From NCBI RefSeq assembly GCF_004521985.1, contig NZ_SBHZ01000002.1:310001-374000 (forward strand): DNA of 64,000 nucleotides. The letters are read 5' to 3'. A program made the translations under genes and the position numbers. This stretch comes from Ectopseudomonas khazarica (GTDB lineage Bacteria; Pseudomonadota; Gammaproteobacteria; Pseudomonadales; Pseudomonadaceae). Below the pieces are notes generated by a model. The model ran no database searches and was not told the DNA's origin. It worked only from the letters and a program-made list of their open reading frames with translations. This document shows positions 44,623 to 57,909 of the stretch, piece by piece. The stretch's first letter is position 1. Every line of letters starts with the position of its first letter.

Positions 44623-45958
44623 GGCGCGACGCTCCCGACAGGTGCAGGGCGATCAGGCCCGCGCTCTGCTGCTCCAGAACCTGGATCAGCCCCTTGCTGC
44701 GGCTGGCCAGCAGGCTGTGCAGGAACAGCAGCGGGATCGCCACCACCAGGCCCAGCACGGTGGTCACCAGCGCCTGGGAAATACCATCGGCCATCAGGCG
44801 CGAGTCCCCGCCACCACTCTGGGTGATGGCCTGGAAGGTCACGATCATGCCGGTCACGGTGCCCAGCAGCCCCAGCAGCGGGGCAACGGCGGCCAGCAGC
44901 TTGAGCAGGCCCTGGCCTTTCTCCAGCGGCGGCGTTTCCTGGAGGATCGCCTCGTCCAGTTTCAGCTCCAGGGTTTCCAGGTCGGCCAGCTGCGGCTTGG
45001 CGCCCAGCACGCCGATCACCCGCCCGAGCGGATTGTCGTCACGCGGCGCGCTGAGGTCATGCATCTGCGCCTTGACGCCACTGCCCACGCGAGCCAGATA
45101 GACCATCCGCCACAGCGCCAGCAGCAGGCCCAGGCCGCCCAGCACGACGATCACCCAACCGACCAGGCCGCCCTGCTGCAGGCGATCCCACAGCGTCGGC
45201 TGCTGCTGCAGCTGCGCCAGCAGGCTGCCACGGCTCGGGTCGACAGGCAGGGTCGCCAGCGCCTCGGTGCTGCTCAGATAATCCTCGACCTGTCCCAGGC
45301 CCGACGGCTGGCGCGGCGGAGCGACCAGCTGCCCGGCGTCGTAACGCAGGAAGGCATCCTCGCCATAAGCGCCGAAGGTGCCGACACGCAGCACCTGCTG
45401 CTCCTGGCGCGAACCATCGGCATTGACCACCGGCAGCGTCACGCGCTCGATGCGGCCACTGGCGGCCAGGTCTTCGAGCAGCAGCATCCAGTAGCTGTCG
45501 AGGTCATCGGCGGACGGCAGCGAACGGCTCTCGGCCAATGCCTTGAGACGCTTCAGGCGCTCCGGGTACTGCGCGTTGAGCAGGCTGTCCTGCCATTGAC
45601 CGGCAACATCCCCGGCGCTCTGGCGAACCACGCCGAACAATTCACCCAGGTGGCCGACACGCTGTGCCAGCAGTTTCTCCTGCTCGGCCAGTTCGGCCTC
45701 CTGGCGGTCGAATTCGGCCTTCAGGCGTTCGCTCTCGGCCTTCTGCGCATTCAGCGCGGAACGAGCGCTCGCGAGCAGTTGCGCCTGCTCGCTGCGCTTG
45801 GCCAGAAATGCCTGCTCGCGCTGTTGCATGGCGCTGGCTTCGGCCGCACGCTCGCTGCGAATGCGCTGCAGCAGTTGATCGGGACTCAGGGTTTCGGCCA
45901 CGGCGGCCAATGCCGGCAACAGGCTGAGCGCCAGTACGGCTACAACACGACGACTCAT
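44615..45958 (-). CDS. long MotA/TolQ/ExbB protein with periplasmic domain (TtpC-like)
   Basis: A 447-residue protein. It has a signal-like N-terminus (about 1-20, VVAVLALSLLPALAAVAE), then a coiled coil (about 25-115, with KSEQAQLLASARSALNAQKAESERLKAEFDRQ), a periplasmic domain, and a C-terminal MotA/ExbB channel domain (about 270-430, with GLLKLLAAVAPLLGLLGTVTGMIVTFQAITQ). The layout matches TtpC, needed for TonB2-dependent transport in Vibrio. The start MSRRVVAVLAL at 45958 is used; the frame extends to 46102 but overlaps DUF3450. It overlaps DUF3450 by 4 bases and exbB by 8. Confidence 0.9.
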   Translation of the reverse strand: MSRRVVAVLALSLLPALAAVAETLSPDQLLQRIRSERAAEASAMQQREQAFLAKRSEQAQLLASARSALNAQKAESERLKAEFDRQEAELAEQEKLLAQRVGHLGELFGVVRQSAGDVAGQWQDSLLNAQYPERLKRLKALAESRSLPSADDLDSYWMLLLEDLAASGRIERVTLPVVNADGSRQEQQVLRVGTFGAYGEDAFLRYDAGQLVAPPRQPSGLGQVEDYLSSTEALATLPVDPSRGSLLAQLQQQPTLWDRLQQGGLVGWVIVVLGGLGLLLALWRMVYLARVGSGVKAQMHDLSAPRDDNPLGRVIGVLGAKPQLADLETLELKLDEAILQETPPLEKGQGLLKLLAAVAPLLGLLGTVTGMIVTFQAITQSGGGDSRLMADGISQALVTTVLGLVVAIPLLFLHSLLASRSKGLIQVLEQQSAGLIALHLSGASRRD

Positions 45959-46728
45959 TGTGCGGCCTCCTCGGCCAGGGTCTTGATCGGCAGGGACAGC
46001 ACGGCGGGCGCCTGCTGCTGGCGGGCGATGGCGATGGCCTGGGTCAGCGGACGTCGAGCACCGCCGTCGAGCACCTGCCAGGCCTTGGCCTGCGGGTTCC
46101 ACCAGCCGCTCTCGTGCGCATCCAGGGTCTGGTAATACAGCATGCTGCGGCCAAGACGCAGGAACTCGACGCTGCGCGAGCTGCCGTCGGCCTGGCTCAG
46201 CTCGCCGCGCCAGGCTTCCAGGGTGCGGCCATAGTCACTTTCGATCTGATAGGCCTCGAGGATGCGGCGGTACTTGTCGGCCAGGCTGACGTCGGCACGC
46301 GGCAGCAGGTCCTTGAGCTGGGCCAGGCGATCCTCACGCTCCTCCGGCAGGAACGGCAGGTCGGCGGCGATGAACTCGCCCAGCACCTCGACCATCCGGA
46401 CCATCTGCGGGCTTACCGCCTCCTGGGTACGTTCGATGCCGTCGAGCTGCTTCTGGTAGCTGGCCAGCTCCTGGCGCTGGGCGTCGACCAGGTCGCGCAG
46501 CTGACTGTTATAACCTTTCAAAGCTTCAGCCTGCTGCAAGGCATTGCGGTACTCATTGAGCATCTCGCGGCTGGCATCATCCAGCTGCTCGACGCGGCCC
46601 TGGGAGGCCTTGGCCTCGGCGGCCAGACGCTGGCTTTCGTCCAGCGCGGCATCCAGCGGCGCAGCAGCCAGCGAGCCGCTCGCCAACAGCAGGGCGACGG
46701 CCAGGGAACGGAGGGGGAAGCGATTCAT
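45955..46728 (-). CDS. DUF3450 periplasmic coiled-coil protein, first gene of the TonB2 module
   Basis: A 257-residue exported protein (signal about 1-22). Residues about 25-120 form a coiled coil (DESQRLAAEAKASQGRVEQLDDAS; LRDLVDAQRQELASYQKQLDGIERTQE), and the rest is the DUF3450 domain (FIAADLPFLPEEREDRLAQLKDLLPRADVSLADKYRRILEAYQIE; EFLRLGRSMLYYQTLD). In other genera it accompanies the TtpC-like protein and is thought to form a periplasmic support of the TonB2 complex. A candidate Fur box lies 39 bases upstream on the other side of the gap shared with oprG. Confidence 0.9.
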   Translation of the reverse strand: MNRFPLRSLAVALLLASGSLAAAPLDAALDESQRLAAEAKASQGRVEQLDDASREMLNEYRNALQQAEALKGYNSQLRDLVDAQRQELASYQKQLDGIERTQEAVSPQMVRMVEVLGEFIAADLPFLPEEREDRLAQLKDLLPRADVSLADKYRRILEAYQIESDYGRTLEAWRGELSQADGSSRSVEFLRLGRSMLYYQTLDAHESGWWNPQAKAWQVLDGGARRPLTQAIAIARQQQAPAVLSLPIKTLAEEAAQ

Positions 46729-46766
46729 GCGCAGGGGGTCCTCGACAGACAGGCTTGCTTCAAAAA

Positions 46767-46785
46767 GAGAAACATTATCATCTAG
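46767..46785 (-). promoter_or_regulatory. candidate Fur box before the TonB2 module
   Basis: CTAGATGATAATGTTTCTC on the reverse strand matches GATAATGATAATCATTATC at 12 of 19 positions, 39 bases before the DUF3450 start. It is a moderate match: the left half is weak. Iron regulation of TonB systems makes it plausible. Confidence 0.4.
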
Positions 46786-46921
46786 AGATGCATTCTAAGC
46801 AATGGGACAAAGCTCCGTGGCAGAGCCCACCGATCTATTGAGCCAGGTCAAAAAGCGAATTGTTGCTTGGCTTAGCATTGATTCCAGCCAAAGACACAAC
46901 CGACTCGAACTGGAGCTCGCT

Positions 46922-47614
46922 ATGTACAAGTCACTGTTCACTGCCTCACTGCTGGCCCTCGCCATCGCTGCCCCCGTCGCTCAGGCCCACCAGGCTGGCG
47001 ACATCATCGTTCGGGCCGGTGCCATCACCGTCAATCCGGACGCTGACTCCTCCAGCGTCAAGGTCGACCGTGGCGGCCTCGCCGGTACCGACCTCGGCGG
47101 CAAGGCGACCATGAGCAGTGACACTCAGCTGGGTCTGAACTTCGCCTACATGCTCACCGACAACCTGGGCATCGAGCTGCTGGCGGCCACACCGTTCGAG
47201 CACGACGTGAAGATCAAGGGCACCGTCCTCGATGCCGCCAATGGCAAGCTGGGCACCCTCAAGCACCTGCCGCCGACCCTGAGCCTGGTGTACTACCCGC
47301 TTGACGCCAAGTCGGCCTTCCAGCCCTATCTCGGTGCCGGCATCAACTACACCTGGATCTTCGACGAACATGTCGGCAGCGACGCCAGCGCCAACGGCTT
47401 CGACAACTTTCGCGCCAAGAACTCCTGGGGCCTGGCCTGGCAGGTGGGCGCCGACTACATGCTGACCGACAGCCTGATGATCAACGCCCAGGTTCGCTAC
47501 ATCGATATCGACACCACCGCCTACGTCGATAACACCGCGCTTGGCGTACGGGCCAAGGTGGACGTGGACGTCGACCCCTTCGTCTACATGGTGGGTCTGG
47601 GTTACAAGTTCTGA
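46922..47614 (+). CDS. oprG: OmpW-family outer-membrane protein OprG
   Basis: A 230-residue eight-stranded outer-membrane barrel. Signal peptide about 1-23 (cleavage after AQA), then HQAGDIIVRAGAITVNPD, FAYMLTDNLGIELLAATPFEHDVKIKG, PPTLSLVYYPLD, FQPYLGAGINYTWIF, and the terminal VGLGYKF. OmpW/OprG proteins let small hydrophobic molecules or amino acids across the outer membrane and rise in low oxygen or high iron. A half-conserved ANR-like TTGAT site (46878-46891) lies 31 bases upstream, too weak to call. GGAG precedes the ATG at 46922. In PAO1 oprG directly follows the zinc operon; here the TonB2 module lies between. Confidence 0.94.
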   Translation: MYKSLFTASLLALAIAAPVAQAHQAGDIIVRAGAITVNPDADSSSVKVDRGGLAGTDLGGKATMSSDTQLGLNFAYMLTDNLGIELLAATPFEHDVKIKGTVLDAANGKLGTLKHLPPTLSLVYYPLDAKSAFQPYLGAGINYTWIFDEHVGSDASANGFDNFRAKNSWGLAWQVGADYMLTDSLMINAQVRYIDIDTTAYVDNTALGVRAKVDVDVDPFVYMVGLGYKF

Positions 47615-47625
47615 TAACCCCGGGC

Positions 47626-47661
47626 AAAAGAAAAAGCCGGCTTTCGCCGGCTTTTTCTTTT
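47626..47661. terminator. bidirectional terminator after oprG
   Basis: AAAAGAAAAAGCCGGC / GCCGGCTTTTTCTTTT with a TTTC loop; it ends oprG in the forward and the epimerase gene in the reverse direction. Confidence 0.93.
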
Positions 47662-47668
47662 CCTCTGC

Positions 47669-48592
47669 TCAGAGCCCGAGCAACAGTCGCAGCCCTTCGC
47701 GCAAGGGCGTCTGCTCCGGCATGGCGTAGTGCGCCTGCAGGCGCGAATTGTCGGCCCGCGAATGACGGATATCGCCAGCCCGTGCCGGCAGGTGCGTCAC
47801 CTGTGGCAGGCCGCCGTACAGCGTGCCGATCTCGGCCAGCAGCTGGTTGAGGCTGACCGCCTGGCTCCAGCCGACGTTGACCGGTTCGAGCACTGCCTGC
47901 TGGTTGAGCAGGCCCTGCATCAGCAACGCGACCAGATCGCCGACATAGAAGAAATCGCGCGTCTGCTCGCCATCGCCGAAGACGCTGATCGGCAGGCCCT
48001 GCTGCGCACGCTGGGTAAAGATGCTGATCACCCCGGAATACGGCGAGGACGGATCCTGGCGCGGCCCGAAGATATTGAAGAACCGAAACACCGCCGGCTC
48101 CAGGCCATGCTGGCGACGATAGAAATCGAGGTAATGCTCGCCGGCCAGCTTGTCCGAGGCGTAGGGCGTCAACGGCGCCTTGGCGGTGGCTTCGTCGATC
48201 GCCACGCCCTCGCCATTGTTGCCGTAGATGGCCGCGCTGGAGGCGTAGACGACACGCCGCACGCCCTGCTGGCGCATGGCCTCGCAGACGTTCAGGGTAC
48301 CGATGAAATTGCTCTGGTGCGTCGCAACAGGGTCATCCACCGAGGCCTGTACCGAGGCCACCGCCGCCAGGTGCGCGACACCTGCACAGCCGGCGACGGC
48401 TTCGGCGACGATCTGCGCGTCGGCCACGTCGCCCTCGATGAAGCGCAGGCGCGGGTTGTCCAGCGGCAGGTTGCTGCGCTTGCCCATGGACAGGTTGTCC
48501 AGCACGCGCACGCCATGACCGGCCGCAAGCAGTGCGTCGACCAGATTCGAGCCGATGAAGCCGGCCCCGCCCGTTACGAGAAATTCAGCCAT
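47669..48592 (-). CDS. NAD-dependent sugar-nucleotide epimerase/dehydratase
   Basis: A 307-residue extended SDR enzyme starting MAEFLVTGGAGFIGSN at 48592. The Rossmann motif TGGAGFIG is at about 6-13. The catalytic set comprises SSAAIYG (Ser), then YASDKLAGE (Tyr and Lys). The remaining features, RFFNIFGPRQDP and GDGEQTRDFFYVGD, place it with UDP-glucose/UDP-GlcNAc 4-epimerases and related dehydratases. It would change a nucleotide sugar for surface polysaccharide. Its start overlaps the stop of the next upstream gene by 8 bases, forming a pair, matching the two genes beside oprG in PAO1. The exact substrate is unknown. Confidence 0.88.
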   Translation of the reverse strand: MAEFLVTGGAGFIGSNLVDALLAAGHGVRVLDNLSMGKRSNLPLDNPRLRFIEGDVADAQIVAEAVAGCAGVAHLAAVASVQASVDDPVATHQSNFIGTLNVCEAMRQQGVRRVVYASSAAIYGNNGEGVAIDEATAKAPLTPYASDKLAGEHYLDFYRRQHGLEPAVFRFFNIFGPRQDPSSPYSGVISIFTQRAQQGLPISVFGDGEQTRDFFYVGDLVALLMQGLLNQQAVLEPVNVGWSQAVSLNQLLAEIGTLYGGLPQVTHLPARAGDIRHSRADNSRLQAHYAMPEQTPLREGLRLLLGL

Positions 48593-49469
48593 GGCGATAG
48601 TAGCGATCCAGTAGGTTGGACAGACCCGCACGCCAGGCGCGCGGCTTGATACCGAAAGTGTGAAGAATCTTCTTGCAGGCCAGTACCGCATGCTGCGGTT
48701 CATCGGCGGCATCCGGGCGAGCGGCATGGGCTTGCGCCGATACGTCCTCGACCAGGTTGCTGCGGTAGTTGCGCGCCTCCGTCAGCACCGCCTGCCCCAG
48801 GCTCAGCGACGTGCTCGCCTCGTGCCCGCCATAGTGGTAGGTGCCCCACAGCGGCGACTCGCAATCGAGCTGCTTGAGCACCGCGAGAATCACCCGCGCG
48901 GCGTCGTCCACCGGCGTCGGGTTGCCGCGCCGATCATCGGCCAGGAACAAGGCGTCGTCACGCTCGGCACGCAGCAGGAAACGCCCCAGGCGGCCCTCGC
49001 GACTGTCATCGAGCAGCCAGCCGAAGCGCAGCAGCACATGCCGCGGGCAGATCGCCCGCACGCTCTGCTCCAGGCGCCACAGGGCCTGGCCGCGCACGCC
49101 GAGGGGGATGGGTTCTTCCTTCTCGCTGTAGGCCGTCACCCGCGAGCCGTCGAACACCCGATAGCTGGAGGGCTGCAAGAGAACGATGGAATGGTGCTGG
49201 CACAGCTCGGCCAGACGCTCCACCGCACGTTCCTGGGTCGCCAGGCGCGACTCGGCGACCGACTCGGCCTGGAACCAGTCGAAGTAGTACGCCAGGTTGA
49301 TCAGCGCGTCAGGACGCGTGTCGTCGAGCAGGTCGGTCAGGCTCGCGGCATCCCAACCGTTCTCCGGCGGCCTGGGCGCGAGGAAGCCAATGTCCTCCTC
49401 GGCACCCAGACGGATCAGCGCTTGCCCCAGGGCACTGCCGCCGCCCAGCAGCATCAGGCGCATTCGCAT
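48585..49469 (-). CDS. RmlD-like SDR protein with substituted catalytic residues
   Basis: A 294-residue protein of the RmlD/dTDP-dehydrorhamnose reductase-like SDR group. The N-terminal loop LLGGGSALGQALIRLG takes the place of GxxGxxG, and SSYRVFDGSR corresponds to STDYVFDG. In the stretch where RmlD has YGxSK, this protein reads PLGVRGQALWRLEQ, so the catalytic Tyr and Lys seem to be Leu and Gln. It may bind a nucleotide sugar or cofactor without reduction. It pairs with the epimerase gene by an 8-base overlap. ssb starts on the same strand 19 bp upstream. Role unknown. Confidence 0.78.
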   Translation of the reverse strand: MRMRLMLLGGGSALGQALIRLGAEEDIGFLAPRPPENGWDAASLTDLLDDTRPDALINLAYYFDWFQAESVAESRLATQERAVERLAELCQHHSIVLLQPSSYRVFDGSRVTAYSEKEEPIPLGVRGQALWRLEQSVRAICPRHVLLRFGWLLDDSREGRLGRFLLRAERDDALFLADDRRGNPTPVDDAARVILAVLKQLDCESPLWGTYHYGGHEASTSLSLGQAVLTEARNYRSNLVEDVSAQAHAARPDAADEPQHAVLACKKILHTFGIKPRAWRAGLSNLLDRYYRHG

Positions 49470-49488
49470 AGGCTAGAGCCCGCTCCGC

Positions 49489-49980
49489 TTAGAACGGGAT
49501 ATCGTCGTCGAAGCTGTCGTAGTCAGGCGCCGGCTGGGCCTGCTGCGGAGCCGGACGCTCCTGACGCGGGGCCTGCTGCGGCTCACGCTGAGGCGCCGGG
49601 CGCGACTGGCGCGGTGCGCCGCTGTCGTCACCGCTCGGACGACCGCCGAGCAGCTGCATGGTGCCCTGCATGTCGACGATGATTTCGGTGGTGTAACGCT
49701 TGATACCGTCCTTTTCCCATTCGCGGGTCTGCAGCTTGCCCTCGATGTACACCTGCGAACCCTTGCGCAGGTATTCGCCGGCGATCTCGGCGACCTTGCC
49801 GAACAGGGCAACGCGGTGCCACTCGGTCTTCTCGACCTTCTGACCGGTCTGCTTGTCGGTCCACTGCTCGCTGGTGGCCAGGCTCAGGTTGGTGACCGCA
49901 TTGCCGCTGGGCAGGTAGCGTGTTTCCGGGTCCTGGCCGCAGGTGCCGACCAGAATGACTTTGTTAACCCCACGGGCCAT
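49489..49980 (-). CDS. ssb: single-stranded DNA-binding protein
   Basis: A 163-residue tetrameric ssDNA-binding protein. The OB-fold (about 1-112) is [26 protein letters not shown] through [35 protein letters not shown] Gln/Pro/Arg-rich flexible linker follows, and the acidic tip DSFDDDIPF binds partner proteins such as RecQ and PriA. It coats single strands in replication and repair. It lies in the ssb-MFS-uvrA group, where ssb and uvrA are divergent through the MFS gene. Confidence 0.97.
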   Translation of the reverse strand: MARGVNKVILVGTCGQDPETRYLPSGNAVTNLSLATSEQWTDKQTGQKVEKTEWHRVALFGKVAEIAGEYLRKGSQVYIEGKLQTREWEKDGIKRYTTEIIVDMQGTMQLLGGRPSGDDSGAPRQSRPAPQREPQQAPRQERPAPQQAQPAPDYDSFDDDIPF

Positions 49981-49989
49981 AACGTTCTC

Positions 49990-51384
49990 CTAGACTCGGC
50001 ACGCCACTGGTGCCGATGCGATCAGGCGCTCCAGAGACGTGCGATCCACTTGTTGGGTATCGACTTTGATATAGATGGCCGCTTCATCGGCCACCACCAC
50101 GGCGTCCGCCACTCCCGGCGTCGCCTTGAGGCGTTCGACCAGTTCGACATCGGCCAGTGCCGCGGCATCGAGCGGCAGGCGCAAACTGGTCACGTACGGC
50201 GGTTCGCGCATAGTAACAGCAATGGCCAGCCAAATCGCACAGAGCACTGCACAGCCGATGAACACCCCGCCCAGGCCGACATGCTGGTACAGCCAGCCAC
50301 CGAGAATGCCGCCCAGCGCCGCGCCGAGGAACTGGCTGGTGGAATAGACCCCCATCGCCGTCCCCTTGCCACCGGCCGGCGCCACCTTGCTGACCAGCGA
50401 CGGCAGCGACGCCTCGAGCAGGTTGAACGCGGTGAAGAACACCACGATGCCCAGCACCAGCGCACGCAGGCTGTGGCCGAACAGGGCGAAATAGAGCTCG
50501 CAGGCCAGCAGGACGCTGACGGCGCCGAGCAGCACGCGCTTCATCTGGCGTTTCTTCTCGCCATAGATGATGAACGGCACCATGCCGAAGAAGCCGATCA
50601 GCAGCGCGGTCAGGTAGACCCACCAGTGCTCCTCCTTGACCAGCCCGCCCTCTTCCACCAGCGCCAGCGGCAGCGCGACGAAACTGGCCATGAGCACCGC
50701 ATGCAGCGCCAGGATGGCGAAGTCCAGGCGCAGCAGGTCGCCATGCTTCAGGGTCGGCCATAGCGCCTGGGCGGCCACGCCGGACTCGCGATGCTGCAGC
50801 GGCCCGGCATCCCTGGGCACCACGCCGGCGACGATCAGGATGCCCAGCAGCGCCATGCCCGCCGTCGCCCAGAACAGGCCGGACAGACCGAACGCGCGGG
50901 TCAGCAGCGGGCCGACCACCATGGCCACGGCGAACGACAGACCGATGCTCATGCCGATCATGGCCATGGCCTTGGTGCGGTGCTGCTCGCGGGTCAGGTC
51001 GGACAGTAGCGCCATCACCGCCGCCGAAATGGCGCCCGCGCCCTGCAGCACGCGCCCGGCGATCACGCCCCAGATGGAATCGGCGTTGGCCGCCACCAGG
51101 CTGCCGGCGACGAAGATCAGCAGACCCACATAGATCACCGGGCGCCGCCCGATGCGGTCGCTGATGATGCCGAACGGAATCTGCAGCACGGCCTGGGTCA
51201 GACCGTAGGCGCCAATCGCCAGCCCGATGAGTGCCGGTGTACTGCCGGCCAGATCCATGCCGTAGGTGGCCAGCACCGGCAACACCATGAACATGCCCAG
51301 CATACGAAACGCGAAGACCATCGCCAGGCCACCGGCCGCGCGGGTCTCGCTACTGCTCATGCGCTCGCTGTGCGGATCGTGCAT
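49990..51384 (-). CDS. MFS transporter with C-terminal ferredoxin-fold-like domain
   Basis: A 464-residue twelve-helix major facilitator (GLAMVFAFRMLGMFMVLPVLATYGMDL; the loop motif GIISDRIGRRPVIYVGL; DRTREQHRTK-type central loop). About the last 65 residues (from SLRLPLDAAALADVELVERL) form an added soluble domain resembling an HMA/ACT-like fold but without CxxC. The start at 51384 (MHDPHSERM) is preferred to 51360; a further frame to 51447 overlaps the uvrA promoter. This gene lies between ssb and uvrA in all Pseudomonas I recall, with unknown substrate. It is divergent from uvrA. Confidence 0.88.
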   Translation of the reverse strand: MHDPHSERMSSSETRAAGGLAMVFAFRMLGMFMVLPVLATYGMDLAGSTPALIGLAIGAYGLTQAVLQIPFGIISDRIGRRPVIYVGLLIFVAGSLVAANADSIWGVIAGRVLQGAGAISAAVMALLSDLTREQHRTKAMAMIGMSIGLSFAVAMVVGPLLTRAFGLSGLFWATAGMALLGILIVAGVVPRDAGPLQHRESGVAAQALWPTLKHGDLLRLDFAILALHAVLMASFVALPLALVEEGGLVKEEHWWVYLTALLIGFFGMVPFIIYGEKKRQMKRVLLGAVSVLLACELYFALFGHSLRALVLGIVVFFTAFNLLEASLPSLVSKVAPAGGKGTAMGVYSTSQFLGAALGGILGGWLYQHVGLGGVFIGCAVLCAIWLAIAVTMREPPYVTSLRLPLDAAALADVELVERLKATPGVADAVVVADEAAIYIKVDTQQVDRTSLERLIASAPVACRV

Positions 51385-51452
51385 CGAATCAATCCCGAGG
51401 AAATCAGCCGGCGATTCTAGCAGCCGCCGCCGTTTCGGCACAGGCACACACT

Positions 51453-51482
51453 TTGCCGCAGGCTAGGCGCAAGCCCTATACT
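51453..51482 (+). promoter_or_regulatory. uvrA promoter
   Basis: TTGCCG, 18 bases, TATACT. The -10 box ends 36 bases before the uvrA GTG. No LexA box was recognised in the gap. Confidence 0.6.
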
Positions 51483-51518
51483 CGACCGTTTTCCGCCCGC
51501 CCAGCGAGGCCGTTGTAA

Positions 51519-54380
<2,862 letters not shown>

Positions 54381-54408
54381 GCCGCAAGCGGCAAGCCAGA
54401 GCGGAAAC

Positions 54409-54438
54409 AAAAAGCCAGAGCATATGCTCTGGCTTTTT
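54409..54438. terminator. terminator behind uvrA, bidirectional
   Basis: A 15-bp perfect palindrome centred on GCATATGC (AAAAAGCCAGAGCAT and its inverse). It has a T-run each way and so also ends the reverse-strand ftnA gene. Confidence 0.92.
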
Positions 54439-54449
54439 CTTGTGGCTTG

Positions 54450-54468
54450 CAGCTTGTAGCTTGCCGCT
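54450..54468. repeat. intergenic repeat (AAGCGGCAAG / AGCTTGTAGCTT family), copy 2
   Basis: CAGCTTGTAGCTTGCCGCT differs from the 38038-38056 copy at one base. A CCGCAAGCGGCAAG arm at 54382-54395 lies across the terminator, so this copy also forms an inverted pair. Confidence 0.7.
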
Positions 54469-54932
54469 CACATCTGGCTTTGCAGGTACTTCTCGAGCCC
54501 CAGCTTGTCGATCAGCTGCAGCTGGATTTCCAGCCAGTAGGCATGATCTTCCTCGGTGTCCTTGAGCTGCGCCAGCAGGATGTCGCGGCTCGGGTAATCC
54601 TGATGCTGCTCGCACAGCTCGATGCCCTTGCTGAGGGCCGCACGCACTTCGTACTCCAGGGCCAGGTCCAGCTTCAGCGCCTCGGGCACCGTCTGCCCGT
54701 AGGTGAAGGGGTTCGGCGCCATGTCCGGCACGCCCTCCAGGAAGATGATGCGCTTGAGCAGGGCATCAGCGTGCTGGGTTTCCTCTTCCATCTCGTGATT
54801 GATGCGCTCGTAGAGCTTGCTGAAGCCCCAGTCCTCATACAGCCGCGAATGGATGAAGTACTGGTCGCGGGCGGCCAGCTCACCCTTGAGCAGGTGCTTG
54901 AGGTAGTCGATGACTTCGGTGTGGCCTTTCAT
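54468..54932 (-). CDS. ftnA: bacterial ferritin FtnA (bacterioferritin-like, lacks haem ligand)
   Basis: A 154-residue four-helix iron-storage subunit that starts [19 protein letters not shown] at 54932. Ferroxidase residues are Glu18, Glu51 and His54 in the helix pair, with Glu94-type and Glu127-type residues in EYEVRAAL and [11 protein letters not shown]. It is nearly identical in layout to P. aeruginosa PA4235, once called bfrA and later shown to be a haem-free ferritin. Position 52, methionine (haem ligand) in bacterioferritins, is Thr here ([11 protein letters not shown]). It stores iron and limits Fenton chemistry, fitting its neighbour katG. A longer frame to 55019 is rejected. Confidence 0.94.
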   Translation of the reverse strand: MKGHTEVIDYLKHLLKGELAARDQYFIHSRLYEDWGFSKLYERINHEMEEETQHADALLKRIIFLEGVPDMAPNPFTYGQTVPEALKLDLALEYEVRAALSKGIELCEQHQDYPSRDILLAQLKDTEEDHAYWLEIQLQLIDKLGLEKYLQSQM

Positions 54933-55007
54933 GCCGGGCAATCCTTGTAGCGTTCGTTGGCAGAGTGCAATGCTCCGCCTCACACCTGATTCGGTCAAGC
55001 AAAAGCA

Positions 55008-55032
55008 CAACGCCTCCACAGGGGAGGCGTTG
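55008..55032 (-). terminator. terminator behind katG
   Basis: CAACGCCTCC / GGAGGCGTTG, a 10-bp stem ending in a T-rich tail (TGCTTTTGC on the reverse strand), 36 bp after the katG stop. Confidence 0.75.
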
Positions 55033-55067
55033 CGGTCTACTGACGCACGGCTGTGCGTCCTTCAGGC

Positions 55068-57278
<2,211 letters not shown>

Positions 57279-57433
57279 CTAGACCCGCTTTGTCAGGCGA
57301 ACCAATTCATGAAGTGTAACGAGCCGATAGCTATTTTCTTTCGCCTGTGGCGGCCGTGAATGCCAAGCGACTGGCAGCGCCACCCGCCGTGGGGCCGCAG
57401 AACGTTGGGAGGAACAGGCAGAAATGACGGGCA

Positions 57434-57460
57434 ACAAAAAACCGGGCACTAGGCCCGGTT
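57434..57460 (-). terminator. terminator of the alpha operon, behind rplQ
   Basis: AAACCGGGC / GCCCGGTTT stem with a T-run on the reverse strand, 19 bp after the rplQ stop. The 57219-57433 stretch between it and katG holds the katG leader and nothing else recognised. Confidence 0.88.
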
Positions 57461-57478
57461 TCTCGTACAGCAAACGAC

Positions 57479-57865
57479 TTACTCGGCAGCTTCTACCGAG
57501 CCGGCGACCGGACGGTCAACCAGTTCGACGTAAGCCATCGGGGCGTTGTCGCCAGCGCGGAAACCGCACTTGAGGATGCGCAGGTAGCCGCCGTTACGGG
57601 TGGCGTAGCGCTTGCCCAGATCGTTGAACAGTTTGCCAACGATGGCTTTCGAACGGGTACGGTCGAAGGCCAGACGACGGTTGGCAACGCTGTCTTCCTT
57701 GGCCAGGGTGATCAGCGGCTCGGCAACGCGACGCAGTTCCTTGGCTTTCGGCAGGGTAGTTTTGATCAGCTCGTGCTCAAACAGCGATACCGCCATGTTC
57801 TGGAACATGGCCTTGCGGTGAGCGCTGGTGCGGCTGAGGTGACGGCCACTTTTACGATGACGCAT
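57479..57865 (-). CDS. rplQ: 50S ribosomal protein L17
   Basis: A 128-residue ribosomal protein ([20 protein letters not shown], then [24 protein letters not shown]). It lies next to the peptide exit tunnel. Last gene of the alpha operon (rpsM-rpsK-rpsD-rpoA-rplQ), with a terminator directly behind. Confidence 0.99.
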   Translation of the reverse strand: MRHRKSGRHLSRTSAHRKAMFQNMAVSLFEHELIKTTLPKAKELRRVAEPLITLAKEDSVANRRLAFDRTRSKAIVGKLFNDLGKRYATRNGGYLRILKCGFRAGDNAPMAYVELVDRPVAGSVEAAE

Positions 57866-57909
57866 GGTTCAATTCCTTACCAAACTGTTTCGTTCGGTGA
57901 TGATGACGA

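Noticed and set aside
46878..46891. ANR/FNR box upstream of oprG
   Set aside because: Only one half (TTGAT) fits; the other half is GCCAA, so it is too weak although OmpW genes are often ANR-controlled.
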